A DNA stretch of 50,243 bases from CAZWRN01 sp964446685. Its GTDB lineage: Bacteria; Patescibacteriota; Microgenomatia; Daviesbacterales; UBA10151. Below are positions 17,683-25,494 of the stretch, one piece after another. The notes below the pieces were generated by a model. The model had not been told where the DNA came from. It ran no database searches and saw nothing but the letters and a program-made list of their open reading frames with translations. The stretch spans positions 1-50,243 of the forward strand of contig CAYUPO010000010.1 of assembly GCA_964446685.1 (NCBI GenBank), in the 5' to 3' direction. The translations under genes were made by a program, and so were the position numbers. The stretch's first letter is position 1; each line of letters begins with the position of its first letter.

Positions 17683-17699
17683 TACTATGAAGTGTAGTA
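17683..17699. promoter_or_regulatory. Possible BlaI-type operator 3 (over a start codon)
   Basis: TACTAT-GAAGT-GTAGTA has one mismatch to the consensus and spans the ATG at 17687. It is partly constrained by coding, so it may be chance. The gap to the previous gene is only 14 bases. Confidence 0.4.
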
Positions 17700-18283
17700 G
17701 ATCAAAATTAGCAATATTTCTTTTAGGAATTTTATATACTCTTTTATTTCCTCAGGGTCTAGTTTTTGCACATGTCTTAAAAACTAACGGATCGGTTGGA
17801 GCGGTTGTGCATGTATCTCCCGAGGATGATCCGATAGCAGGTGAACCAACTGATTTCTTTTTTGAATTTAAAGATAAAGATGGCAAATTTAAGCCGGATA
17901 ATTGTGACTGTAAAGTGGTGATTTTAAAATCCGGAAAGGAAGCTTACTCAGCTCCCTTATTCCAAAGCAATACGGACCCTAATTTAACTAATGCCAGTTT
18001 TTCTTATACCTTTCCTGAAAAGGATGTTTATACCGTAAAAGTGATCGGAAACCCATTAACACCAGATGCTTTTCAGGCCTTCACTTTGGATTACGATATC
18101 CGAGTTGCCAGAGAATCGGAAACTAAGACGAGTCCAAATCAAGCAGTGGATCTTAATACTCAAAAGAGCGGTTTTGGTTATTGGGTTTCAACCCATATTC
18201 CTCATTTAATTGGCGGGTTTCTGGTAACAGCATTATTGGTTTTTGCTTTGATAAAACAACAGTCGGCGGCAAAAAACAAATGA
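17687..18283 (+). CDS. Secreted type-I membrane protein with predicted N-terminal His
   Basis: The product has 198 residues. The signal peptide (1-28) ends LVFA, which gives a mature N-terminus at H29 (HVLKTNGS). An Ig-like/YtkA-CopC-like beta domain follows, with VVHVSPEDDP and CDCK, then one C-terminal transmembrane helix (about 170-190) and a short basic tail. A mature His-1 plus an internal His is the basis of copper 'histidine brace' proteins such as CopC; here it is a candidate, not shown. Its stop overlaps the next ATG by 4 bases. The first of five proteins of the same design in the next 4 kb. Confidence 0.75.
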   Translation: MKCSRSKLAIFLLGILYTLLFPQGLVFAHVLKTNGSVGAVVHVSPEDDPIAGEPTDFFFEFKDKDGKFKPDNCDCKVVILKSGKEAYSAPLFQSNTDPNLTNASFSYTFPEKDVYTVKVIGNPLTPDAFQAFTLDYDIRVARESETKTSPNQAVDLNTQKSGFGYWVSTHIPHLIGGFLVTALLVFALIKQQSAAKNK

Positions 18284-18750
18284 TGCGTAAACATCTCACT
18301 ACATTTATTTGCTTATCTATTGTGGGAGTAATTAACTTTTATTCTTTTTTCGAATTTTTTAATACTTCTTCCCACTTAGAAAATCATTACTTACATCAGT
18401 TATTTACAGGATTTATGTCCTTACTATTTCTCCTTGTTTATTTCAAAAATCAGTTACTTCAAAAAACTAACGTCTCCTCTAGGCTAAAAATATTCGTAGT
18501 GGTTTTTTTGTTCATCTTTACTTTTATTCATCTTGCACCTGCCAGATTAATTTTTGCTTATCATCATCAATCTCAAACCCAAGATGGATCTCATCATCCT
18601 TGCTGTTTGCCTCAGGTTAATAATGCTGTGGCTTCATTTGCGATTGAGAGTTTACCTAATAAATATAGCTGGTCTATTGATATAAAGCAGGAGGAATTAC
18701 ACCTTTCGCTTAATAGTATCCAAAATAAATCCCCACCTTTATTTTCCTAA
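18280..18750 (+). CDS. Small polytopic membrane protein with His-rich HHPCC loop
   Basis: The start at ATG 18280 overlaps the previous TGA (ATGA). The product has 156 residues with three or four hydrophobic helices. After the last helix comes a short extracellular segment YHHQSQTQDGSHHPCC, with four His in two pairs and a Cys pair, a likely metal-binding site. I do not recognise a family. The layout (few helices then a His/Cys loop) recalls small copper-binding membrane proteins, and translation is coupled to the preceding candidate copper protein. The next gene, ycnI-like, follows after 42 bases with a strong GGAGGTG ribosome binding site. Confidence 0.65.
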   Translation: MMRKHLTTFICLSIVGVINFYSFFEFFNTSSHLENHYLHQLFTGFMSLLFLLVYFKNQLLQKTNVSSRLKIFVVVFLFIFTFIHLAPARLIFAYHHQSQTQDGSHHPCCLPQVNNAVASFAIESLPNKYSWSIDIKQEELHLSLNSIQNKSPPLFS

Positions 18751-18792
18751 TCCATTTGTTAGAAAACCAAAAAAGAAAGGAGGTGTAAATTT

Positions 18793-19476
18793 ATGATTAA
18801 AAAATCTATATCAATGTTTGTTAGTTTAGTAGCGATGCTAGTAGTTGGCGTAAGTTCAGTGTCAGCCCATGCATCAATCACTCAAAAAGAAGTTGGAGTA
18901 GGATTAAGGACAAACTTTACTTTAAGTGTACCAACAGAAGAGGATGATCCAACAACTGAAGTTCGACTCGTTTTGCCTGATGGATTAAAAAGTGTAATGC
19001 CAATGGTAAAGCCTGGGTGGAATATTCAACTTAAGAAATCTGGTGAGGGAGAAGATGCAAAAGTTACAGAGATCATTTGGTCAGGTGGAAGAATTCCTAC
19101 TGAACAAAGAGATGAATTTGTATTTAACGCTCAAGCTCCAGCTGAAGAAACCAGTTTAATCTGGAAAACGTATCAGACATATGGTGATGGTGATATTGTG
19201 GCTTGGGAAAATGATCCTAAAGTTGTAGCGGAATACAGCAAGAACAATCCACCAAAAGAAGGTGAAGACGATCACAACGCTCCCAGACCTTGGTCTGAGA
19301 CAAAGGTAATTAATGATCTAAAAGCTTCATCGCAACCACAAGCCATGAATAATAATTCAGAGCTTAAGGAAGCAGAAGATGGTTGGAATACTTGGATCGG
19401 AATAATTGCTTTAGCGTTATCCGTTATCTCAATAGGTATGCAGGTCTATAACAAAAATAGTTCTAAGAAATCTTAA
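18793..19476 (+). CDS. ycnI: YcnI-like (DUF1775) copper-binding membrane-anchored protein
   Basis: The product has 227 residues. The signal peptide (1-25) ends VSA, so the mature protein starts with H26 (HASITQKEV). The DUF1775 core is clear: VPTEEDDPTTEVRLVLPDG, then MPMVKPGWNIQLK and the TEIIWSGGRIPTEQRDEF strand, followed by WKTYQTYGDGDIVAW. A transmembrane helix near the end (about 197-215) anchors it. Bacillus subtilis YcnI is a membrane-anchored copper protein that binds Cu(II) through its N-terminal His (monohistidine brace). The identical mature N-terminus here supports that function. A Shine-Dalgarno GGAGGTG lies 9 bases upstream. This is the best-identified member of the surface cluster and anchors the copper interpretation. 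Confidence 0.9.
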   Translation: MIKKSISMFVSLVAMLVVGVSSVSAHASITQKEVGVGLRTNFTLSVPTEEDDPTTEVRLVLPDGLKSVMPMVKPGWNIQLKKSGEGEDAKVTEIIWSGGRIPTEQRDEFVFNAQAPAEETSLIWKTYQTYGDGDIVAWENDPKVVAEYSKNNPPKEGEDDHNAPRPWSETKVINDLKASSQPQAMNNNSELKEAEDGWNTWIGIIALALSVISIGMQVYNKNSSKKS

Positions 19477-19513
19477 GCTATTGATTGTGAAGTAACTGTA
19501 CTTCGGTTCTATA

Positions 19514-19545
19514 GGCGGGGTGGTTGGTGAATAAACCACCCCGCC
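19514..19545 (+). other. GC-rich 12-bp hairpin between ycnI and the next gene
   Basis: GGCGGGGTGGTT (19514-19525) and AACCACCCCGCC (19534-19545) are perfectly complementary with an 8-base loop. No U-run follows, so it is not a standard terminator. It may block exonucleases or mark an mRNA processing point inside the operon. Its GC content is far above that of its surroundings. Confidence 0.7.
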
Positions 19546-19573
19546 GGATTCTTAAGAAAGATGGTAACAAACT

Positions 19574-20467
19574 ATGAAAAGTATATTCAAACTAATTACG
19601 GCATTTGTATTATTAGCTACCCTGGGTATCTCACCTTCTCCCGTACAAGCTCATTTATCTACTCAAGCGCCATTTTTTAAAATAAATGGTCAATTCACCC
19701 CTTTATATCCGGTATCCCCCGACTACAATACAAATATTTCTTTGCCTCAGGATATGGGGTTTGAAAACTATCTAATAAATCAGGAACTTTATTTTGAACT
19801 AGATCAAAATAATTTACCAGTCGCACCGGGTATATTAGATATTGTTGTTTTTAAATGGGATTTTGGGGATGGAGTTTTAGCTGAAGGATTACAAGCTAAG
19901 CATAAATATGAAAAGCCGGGATCGTATTTGATTACGATTCATGCTTCATATGGCGAGGGAGATCCCCAACTAGTTCAATCAACCTTAGTAAATATTCTCG
20001 CCGATAAGAATTATCAGTTACCTCAAGCAGTTATACAAATCAATGGAAAGCCTGTGGCAAATGATCCGAAGAAACCTGTAAAAGTATTGTTAAACCAACC
20101 TATTGAACTTGATGGCCTCTCATCTCAAGCCGGAGTCAAGATTGTTAAATATGAATGGGATCTGGACAGTAATGATTTACCAGAAGGAGCTGTGGTTCGA
20201 ACAAATTATAATAACTCTTTTGACAGAGTTTATCCGGCTTTAAAAATAACAGACGAAAATGGTTTTATTTCATATGCTGTGGTCAGTCTTGAACGAGCTG
20301 ACCAGAACTTTTTTAAGGCTACCTGGTTTAAAATTTCGGACTGGGCAAATTCAAATCAGCAGACAATTGAGTTAGCTTTGGTGTTATTCCCACTTCTGCT
20401 TTTTTCACCAATTTTAATACTCGTTGGTATTAAGTGGTTGAAAGATAAAAAAGCAAAAAACAAATGA
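19574..20467 (+). CDS. PKD-domain type-I membrane protein with predicted N-terminal His
   Basis: The product has 297 residues. The signal peptide (1-26) ends VQA, giving a mature N-terminus H27 (HLSTQAPFFKINGQ). Two PKD/Ig-like domains follow; the first has the typical FKWDFGDGVLAEGLQAKHKYEKPG, the second YEWDLDSNDLPEG. A C-terminal transmembrane helix (about 268-290) ends in a basic tail. The short N-terminal motif FFKINGQ is shared with the next gene, so the pair are paralogues. PKD domains usually mediate surface interactions. The exposed His suggests a metal site at the tip. It shares an ATGA overlap with the next gene. Confidence 0.75.
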   Translation: MKSIFKLITAFVLLATLGISPSPVQAHLSTQAPFFKINGQFTPLYPVSPDYNTNISLPQDMGFENYLINQELYFELDQNNLPVAPGILDIVVFKWDFGDGVLAEGLQAKHKYEKPGSYLITIHASYGEGDPQLVQSTLVNILADKNYQLPQAVIQINGKPVANDPKKPVKVLLNQPIELDGLSSQAGVKIVKYEWDLDSNDLPEGAVVRTNYNNSFDRVYPALKITDENGFISYAVVSLERADQNFFKATWFKISDWANSNQQTIELALVLFPLLLFSPILILVGIKWLKDKKAKNK

Positions 20468-21408
20468 AAAACTCTTTAACTAAAAATTTAGTACTAATTG
20501 CGACAGGGATACTAATTACTTTAAATTTATTCTCAAGTAAAACTTTGGCACATTCTGGTGGCGTTCCTTTTGTCAAAATAAATGGTCAGGATACAAAAAT
20601 CTATACAAAAGAGGAATATGCTTTAATTAATGATGTTCCAATTCCTTCTGATATTGCTCCTGAAAATTTTTTAATCAACCAAACAATTAGCTTTGAAGTT
20701 GACCCGGAAAAATTATCTTATCCAAAAGAGGTTACGGATCAGGCAACGTATACCTGGAGTTTTGGAGATGGTCAGCAGGCTAATGGTAAAAAAGTCGAGC
20801 ATACTTATTCCAAAATGGGTTCCTATGTGGTTGATGTTCAAATTGATTATGGTGATTTAACCAGATTTGATTTTTACATGGGTGATTCACTTCCTCCAAC
20901 CCAAAGTATTCTCGTACATATTCTTCCAGATAAAGATTACAAACTACCACAACCTGTTGTAAGGATTAATAATCAGCTACCAGAGATAGTAACTACAGCT
21001 AGTAGTGCGGCTACTGGGAGCGCAATGATTTCTAGAAATAACTTGGAAATCGATTTGAATAATCGGCTGACATTTGATGCAACTGAATCGAAAGCCGGAA
21101 CTACAAAGATTAAAAAATATCAATGGGATTTTGGACAAGGAAAAGAAGGAACAAAGAAAGTCGATTCTTATAGGTATAAACTTCCACAGTATTACGTTAC
21201 CGCAATACTCAGAGTTGAAGATGAAAATGGATTTTTTGTCGATACTTTTGTGGACATTCAAAATAGTGGTTTAAATGAAGAAAATAATCCTGGAACTGAG
21301 GAGTTGTGGAAGTTTTTAAAGGTAATGGGAGGGGCAATACTTGTAACCACTATTACCGGAATAATCGGAACATTACTTTGGAAGAAAGTGAAAAAGGGTA
21401 AAGATTAA
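20464..21408 (+). CDS. PKD-domain type-I membrane protein with predicted N-terminal His (paralogue)
   Basis: The product has 314 residues. The signal peptide (1-29) ends TLA, giving mature H30 (HSGGVPFVKINGQ). The PKD domains contain YTWSFGDGQQANGKKVEHTY and YQWDFGQGKEGTKK. A C-terminal transmembrane helix (about 287-305) precedes KKVKKGKD. It is paralogous to the preceding gene (shared FxKINGQ and NFLINQ/NYLINQ). It converges with the 21951 gene on the other strand and overlaps it by 36 bases at the 3' ends. Same proposed role: cell-surface metal-binding protein. Confidence 0.75.
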   Translation: MKNSLTKNLVLIATGILITLNLFSSKTLAHSGGVPFVKINGQDTKIYTKEEYALINDVPIPSDIAPENFLINQTISFEVDPEKLSYPKEVTDQATYTWSFGDGQQANGKKVEHTYSKMGSYVVDVQIDYGDLTRFDFYMGDSLPPTQSILVHILPDKDYKLPQPVVRINNQLPEIVTTASSAATGSAMISRNNLEIDLNNRLTFDATESKAGTTKIKKYQWDFGQGKEGTKKVDSYRYKLPQYYVTAILRVEDENGFFVDTFVDIQNSGLNEENNPGTEELWKFLKVMGGAILVTTITGIIGTLLWKKVKKGKD

Positions 21409-21951
21409 TTTTTTTATATGCTTATATTTTATGATGCTAAATACCGTTATAACTCCGAGGAAGTAAGCTCCTAAAATATACTTTAGGTTAAAAGATGCAT
21501 TAATAATAATATCCTTTGGAGTTCTGGGTTGAATTAAAAAATCTGTTTCCAGATTGTTGCCTTTAGAGTCATTAAAATCTAAATCAATATCAAAGTAATT
21601 TTCCTTTGAAAAAGTATATTCAAAACTGAATGCTCCATTAGCATCTGTCGTGTATTGTTTTTGGTAGATTATTTTGTCTTTTGATTCATCGCCAGAAAAG
21701 GTGTCTACCACAGATAATAAAATCGGCCAATCAACTAAGTTTTGAGAACTTAAATTACCAGTTTCTGGGATACCCTCATCTCTAAATGAAAGTGACAACT
21801 TTACTTTTTCTCCAACTAAAGGAGATATTGGGGTTTGTTTGACGTATACAATAACATTTCCGGCTCTTTTCTCGAAACCACCGTGAGCTAACACTGGACT
21901 ATAGCTAAAAAAGAAAGTGAAAAAGGCGAGAGATATTGTGAGGAGCTTCAC
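21373..21951 (-). CDS. Secreted type-I membrane protein with predicted N-terminal His
   Basis: The product has 192 residues. The signal peptide (1-22) ends VLA, giving mature H23 (HGGFEKRAGN). An Ig-like domain follows, with TPISPLVGEKVKLSLSF and the FSYEYTFSKENYF-type strand, similar in style to the 17687 product and to YtkA-like domains. It ends with a transmembrane helix (about 160-178) and a basic tail. It is the second gene of a minus-strand pair, 4 bases after the cupredoxin gene that has operator 4. Its 3' end overlaps the convergent PKD gene by 36 bases. Confidence 0.75.
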   Translation of the reverse strand: MKLLTISLAFFTFFFSYSPVLAHGGFEKRAGNVIVYVKQTPISPLVGEKVKLSLSFRDEGIPETGNLSSQNLVDWPILLSVVDTFSGDESKDKIIYQKQYTTDANGAFSFEYTFSKENYFDIDLDFNDSKGNNLETDFLIQPRTPKDIIINASFNLKYILGAYFLGVITVFSIIKYKHIKKLIFTLFHFLPK

Positions 21952-21955
21952 AAAT

Positions 21956-22417
21956 TTATTCTACAATTAAATTACCGACCATTCCCATCGCTCTATGGTT
22001 ACCAACAGAACAGTAGAATTGGAAGGTTCCTACTTTGTCAGCTGTAAATTCAATAGTGTCGGTTGAGCCTGCACCAATTTGTTTTGTTTTGGCTTCAAAT
22101 TCATCGACAACCCAGTCATGAAAACCACCTTTATTTACTAAAACTATTTTTACTCTATCACCTTTTTTTACTTTGATTTCTTTCATTGAAAACGAAAAGT
22201 TTTGTGCATCAACTGTAAAAGTTTTAACATCTCCATTATCTGAAGTCATTGCTGAGTTACTAGGTGGAGTGGAAGATGAAGGTTCAACCTGCTGCATTAA
22301 GTCACTTTGTTCCATTACAGTTGTCGGTGTTTTTTGATTCCGGGTCTGAAAGAAAATAGCTAAGCCAGCTATAATTACTATACCAACAATTGCCGGGATT
22401 AAGAGAGGTTTTTTCAT
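21956..22417 (-). CDS. Membrane-anchored blue-copper protein (cupredoxin)
   Basis: The product has 153 residues with an N-terminal transmembrane anchor (about 6-23), a Ser/Met-rich linker (32-60), then a plastocyanin-like domain. The type 1 copper ligands are all present: H100 (GGFHDW), C136, H141 and M144 or M146 in FYCSVGNHRAMGM. It should bind copper outside the membrane and carry electrons or store copper. The promoter has TTGACA-18-TATAGT followed directly by a TACTAC-type operator, so it belongs to the BlaI regulon. It is co-transcribed with the N-terminal-His gene downstream. Confidence 0.92.
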   Translation of the reverse strand: MKKPLLIPAIVGIVIIAGLAIFFQTRNQKTPTTVMEQSDLMQQVEPSSSTPPSNSAMTSDNGDVKTFTVDAQNFSFSMKEIKVKKGDRVKIVLVNKGGFHDWVVDEFEAKTKQIGAGSTDTIEFTADKVGTFQFYCSVGNHRAMGMVGNLIVE

Positions 22418-22425
22418 GATTTATC

Positions 22426-22474
22426 TACTACTCTATGTAGTGTTACTATAATGTTGTAGGTTGATCGTTGTCAA
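22426..22474 (-). promoter_or_regulatory. Promoter and BlaI-type operator 4 (cupredoxin operon)
   Basis: On the minus strand TTGACA (22469-22474) and TATAGT (22445-22450) are 18 bases apart. TACTAC-TCTAT-GTAGTG (22426-22442, one mismatch) starts just after the -10 box. A plus-strand TATAAT at 22447-22452 overlaps it and may serve the divergent glycosyltransferase gene. Confidence 0.75.
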
Positions 22475-22478
22475 GAGT

Positions 22479-23663
22479 ATGTCAAAATTTATAAATAAAA
22501 ATAGCATCAAAGATATATTAATAATTAGTCTGAGCAATGTTTTTTTAACATTCCTTGTATGGTTTCCGCATATATTTCAAATCAATAATATTTATAATCT
22601 TGATTTTTCGACAGGATTTAACACTATCTATAGAAATTATGATGGTCTGAATTATGTTGTTATAGCAAAAACATTTTATTTTCCTGATTTAATATCAGCA
22701 TTACCGCAGTCGCTTCCGGTGAATTACTTTGCTGCACATTTTCCTGGATATCCATTATTAATATTATTTTTTGCGCCTGTTGTAGGTTTTTTAAAATCAA
22801 TGATACTGGTATCTATTATATTTACTGTTTTGTCGGTAAATGCATTTTATTTTCTTGTAAAAGATTTTAAGTTGACTTCATCTCCGCTCATTTTATCTTT
22901 GGTTTTTTTGGTTATCCCAGCGAGATGGTTAGTAGTGCATTCGGTGGGATCACCTGAGCCAGTATTCATATTTTTTACTATTTTATCTCTGTATTTTTTT
23001 ATGAAATATGAAGAAATAAAGAAATGGAACTATATCTGGTTAGTGGGAATATTTGGACTGTTTGCTCAACTGGTAAGACCTCCTGGAATATTGTTATTCT
23101 TTGCTCTGAGTTTATTTATATTATGGAATATTTGTATAAATAGAAATAGTACTTTAGTAAAAAGATTTATCCTGTCAGTGAAAGAGTATTTTCCTTTACT
23201 ACTGATACCATTTGGATTGGTTTGTATTTTTAGTTGGTTTGCTGTAGCGTATGGTGATTTTTGGGCTTATTTTAAATCAGGCGATAATATTCATCTAAGT
23301 TTTCCACCTTATCAAGTTTTTAATGTTAATCAGTATTGGGTTGGAAGTATTTGGCTTGAAGATATTATTTATATTTTTATTTTAGCTTTATATGGAACGT
23401 TGCTGTTATTTAAACAAAGACTTTATCCGTTAGGTTTTTTTGTAGCTGTTTATTTTACGGCTACAATATTTGTGGGTCATCGTGATATTAGCAGATATAT
23501 TTTACCGATAATTCCGTTTGTTCTTATTGCATACGAAAAAGTTCTAGTTAGTAGGGAATTTAAAATAGTGACAGCGATAATTGTTTTAGCAATTTATTTG
23601 TATGCCCAAAATTTTATTCTTTATAATACTGCGCCTATACCAAATTTAGAATTATTTGATTAG
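22479..23663 (+). CDS. Polytopic GT-C-type glycosyltransferase (PIG-V/PMT-like)
   Basis: I prefer ATG 22479; the frame also allows TTG 22461. The product has about 394 residues with around ten transmembrane helices. The first extracellular loop has YDGLNYVVIAKTFY and later FAAHFPGYPLL, which resemble the acidic-loop and P-Y-P region of PIG-V mannosyltransferases and other GT-C enzymes that use polyprenyl-phosphate sugars. It would glycosylate surface molecules outside the membrane. Its 3' end overlaps the convergent M23 gene by 4 bases. It is divergent from the cupredoxin operon. Substrate cannot be read from the sequence. Confidence 0.7.
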   Translation: MSKFINKNSIKDILIISLSNVFLTFLVWFPHIFQINNIYNLDFSTGFNTIYRNYDGLNYVVIAKTFYFPDLISALPQSLPVNYFAAHFPGYPLLILFFAPVVGFLKSMILVSIIFTVLSVNAFYFLVKDFKLTSSPLILSLVFLVIPARWLVVHSVGSPEPVFIFFTILSLYFFMKYEEIKKWNYIWLVGIFGLFAQLVRPPGILLFFALSLFILWNICINRNSTLVKRFILSVKEYFPLLLIPFGLVCIFSWFAVAYGDFWAYFKSGDNIHLSFPPYQVFNVNQYWVGSIWLEDIIYIFILALYGTLLLFKQRLYPLGFFVAVYFTATIFVGHRDISRYILPIIPFVLIAYEKVLVSREFKIVTAIIVLAIYLYAQNFILYNTAPIPNLELFD

Positions 23664-24427
23664 TGTTCATAGACGAGGTTTTTGATGAATTCTCTCTGAA
23701 TAGGCTTATCAGTCGATTCCTCCGATTTTTTTAGAGGTTCTATCTTAAATAATAAATCTATTTTTGATTCGTTGTTTGAGTTCTGTTGAATCTTATGTTT
23801 TTCTTCATGACCAGGTTCTACTAACTGTGGACCAGTATTTGTTCCTTTTCCTCCAACTGATTTAAAATCTTCTTCTGCAGAGTACACTCTAATTTCGGGC
23901 AATATCGATCTAGCATCGATATAGTTGTCATCTTTTGTTACTTCTAAATGAGTATGAGGGCCAGTTGTTTTTCCTGTTAGTCCTACATCACCTATATAAT
24001 GGCTTGAGTCAGGTAAGTTCTGACCTTCTTTTACATAAATTCGACCTAAATGAGCATAAAGAGACTTGTAACCATTACCATGGTCAATTTCTACTTTTAA
24101 TCCATATCCAAAAAAATCATAACCGGCTGAGATAACTTTTCCGGGAGCAATAGGTTTTATCGGCATTCCTAAACCAGTAGCTATATCTAAACCCTGATGA
24201 TATCCAGAATAACCCTGGCTCAGATACCCTGGAAACATCAGTTGAAATTTATTACTTATCGATTCTTTAAATGTGTTTGCTTGGCTTAATGAGCTTTCTG
24301 CATAGGTAATATTTGGACAGAAGATGGTGAAAATAAGAAAACAAAATACCCCCAACACTATTTTAAAGCTAACAGTGACTAAATTGGGATATGTGGGCAG
24401 ACCAAATTGTAGTTGTCCTTTAAACAT
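23660..24427 (-). CDS. M23-family peptidase (LytM-like), exported
   Basis: The product has 255 residues with an uncleaved anchor or signal (about residues 22-43, ending TYAESS). The M23 domain has the zinc ligands H and D in HQGLDIATG and HxH in GPHTHLEV, plus the conserved SLYAHL strand, so it is complete. A charged Glu/Lys-rich tail follows. The function is peptidoglycan endopeptidase at the cell wall. An intrinsic terminator-like hairpin stands directly before its start codon. It is divergent from the CDF/ATPase operon. Confidence 0.88.
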   Translation of the reverse strand: MFKGQLQFGLPTYPNLVTVSFKIVLGVFCFLIFTIFCPNITYAESSLSQANTFKESISNKFQLMFPGYLSQGYSGYHQGLDIATGLGMPIKPIAPGKVISAGYDFFGYGLKVEIDHGNGYKSLYAHLGRIYVKEGQNLPDSSHYIGDVGLTGKTTGPHTHLEVTKDDNYIDARSILPEIRVYSAEEDFKSVGGKGTNTGPQLVEPGHEEKHKIQQNSNNESKIDLLFKIEPLKKSEESTDKPIQREFIKNLVYEH

Positions 24428-24428
24428 T

Positions 24429-24449
24429 AAAAATCCTGCTCAAGCAGGA
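24429..24449 (-). terminator. Terminator-like hairpin directly before the M23 start codon
   Basis: On the minus strand TCCTGC-TTGA-GCAGGA is followed by TTTTT and then, one base later, the ATG at 24427. TACAAT/TATATA-like sequences lie just upstream. It could be an attenuator or a stabilising 5' hairpin, since no gene lies upstream on this strand. Confidence 0.55.
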
Positions 24450-24512
24450 CTTATATATTGTATCAAAAAGCAGCTAATTTAACAAATTGTTCTCCAATTC
24501 GTGCCTAATATT

Positions 24513-24529
24513 CACTACAGAATGTAGTA
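24513..24529. promoter_or_regulatory. BlaI-type operator 5 (CDF/P-type ATPase operon)
   Basis: CACTAC-AGAAT-GTAGTA has one mismatch to the consensus. It lies 62 bases before the CDF start codon in the divergent region with the M23 gene. TAGAAT at 24581-24586 is a likely -10 box for the CDF gene. Confidence 0.65.
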
Positions 24530-24591
24530 ATGATCTATATATACAGAATTAGACCCGTAAACTATACTGATTATTAGCTATAGAATAAAAT

Positions 24592-25491
24592 ATGAGTGGA
24601 TCACATGAAGCACCTGAAAATTTAGATAAAAATATGAGGTTTGGTTTGTTAATGAACACAGCTTATACTATTTTTGAGTTTATCATAGGTTTTTTTGCCG
24701 GTAGTTTAGCTCTCATTTCAGATGCTGCTCATAATTTAACCGATTCATTAAGTTTGCTTATTACTTTTACCGCGACTAAAATTGCCAAAAAACAGGCTAA
24801 TTCGGACAAAACTTATGGCTATGGAAGAGCCACTATTCTGGCCGCTTTAATCAATTCAGTTATTTTGTTAATTCTTTCCGGGTATATATTCTACGAAGCA
24901 TATTTGCGCATTCTAAATCCTGAACCAGTGGAGGGAAAATTAGTCATGATTGTGGCATTTTTTGGAATTTTGGTCAACGGCTCTATTGCACTGCTTTTTT
25001 TCAAGAATAAAAATGACCTGAATGTTAAAAGTGCCTTTTTAAACATGGCACTTGATGCGCTAGCATCAGTTGGCGCACTAATTGCCGGATTGATTATCTT
25101 CCTGACAAATAACACTATTTTTGACCCAATTATAAGTATTATAATCGGCCTAATGCTTCTTTATAGCGGCTGGAGTGTTATCAAGGAGGCTTTGCATGTA
25201 CTTTTAGATGGTGTACCTGAAGGTATGAATGTTGCCCAAATTAAACAAGCCATTTTGACCATAGATGGGGTGAAAGGCATGGACGATTTACATGTTTGGG
25301 CTCTATCTACTCAGGAAGCTGCACTTTCAGCTCATGTGGTTGTTAAAAAATGCACCCTTGAAGAGAGTTTGGAAATAAAAGATCAGGTTAAGGAAATGCT
25401 CCATACAGAATTTGATATTGAACATGCGACTATAGAAACGGAATTAATTGAAGGACTTCACCATAATGAACGAACAGATGAAGGAATGTGA
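24592..25491 (+). CDS. CDF-family cation efflux transporter (CzcD-like)
   Basis: The product has 299 residues, six transmembrane helices and a C-terminal cytoplasmic ferredoxin-like domain. The helix 2 motif is H47-NLT-D51. In helix 5 the usual HxxxD is N151-MAL-D155, so one His ligand of the transport site is replaced by Asn, which may change metal preference away from Zn. The C-terminal domain ends with LIEGLHHNERTDEGM. It uses cytoplasmic metal and exchanges it for protons. It is 3 bases upstream of a P-type ATPase gene, so the two exporters are co-expressed, downstream of operator 5. Confidence 0.92.
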   Translation: MSGSHEAPENLDKNMRFGLLMNTAYTIFEFIIGFFAGSLALISDAAHNLTDSLSLLITFTATKIAKKQANSDKTYGYGRATILAALINSVILLILSGYIFYEAYLRILNPEPVEGKLVMIVAFFGILVNGSIALLFFKNKNDLNVKSAFLNMALDALASVGALIAGLIIFLTNNTIFDPIISIIIGLMLLYSGWSVIKEALHVLLDGVPEGMNVAQIKQAILTIDGVKGMDDLHVWALSTQEAALSAHVVVKKCTLEESLEIKDQVKEMLHTEFDIEHATIETELIEGLHHNERTDEGM

Positions 25492-25494
25492 ACT

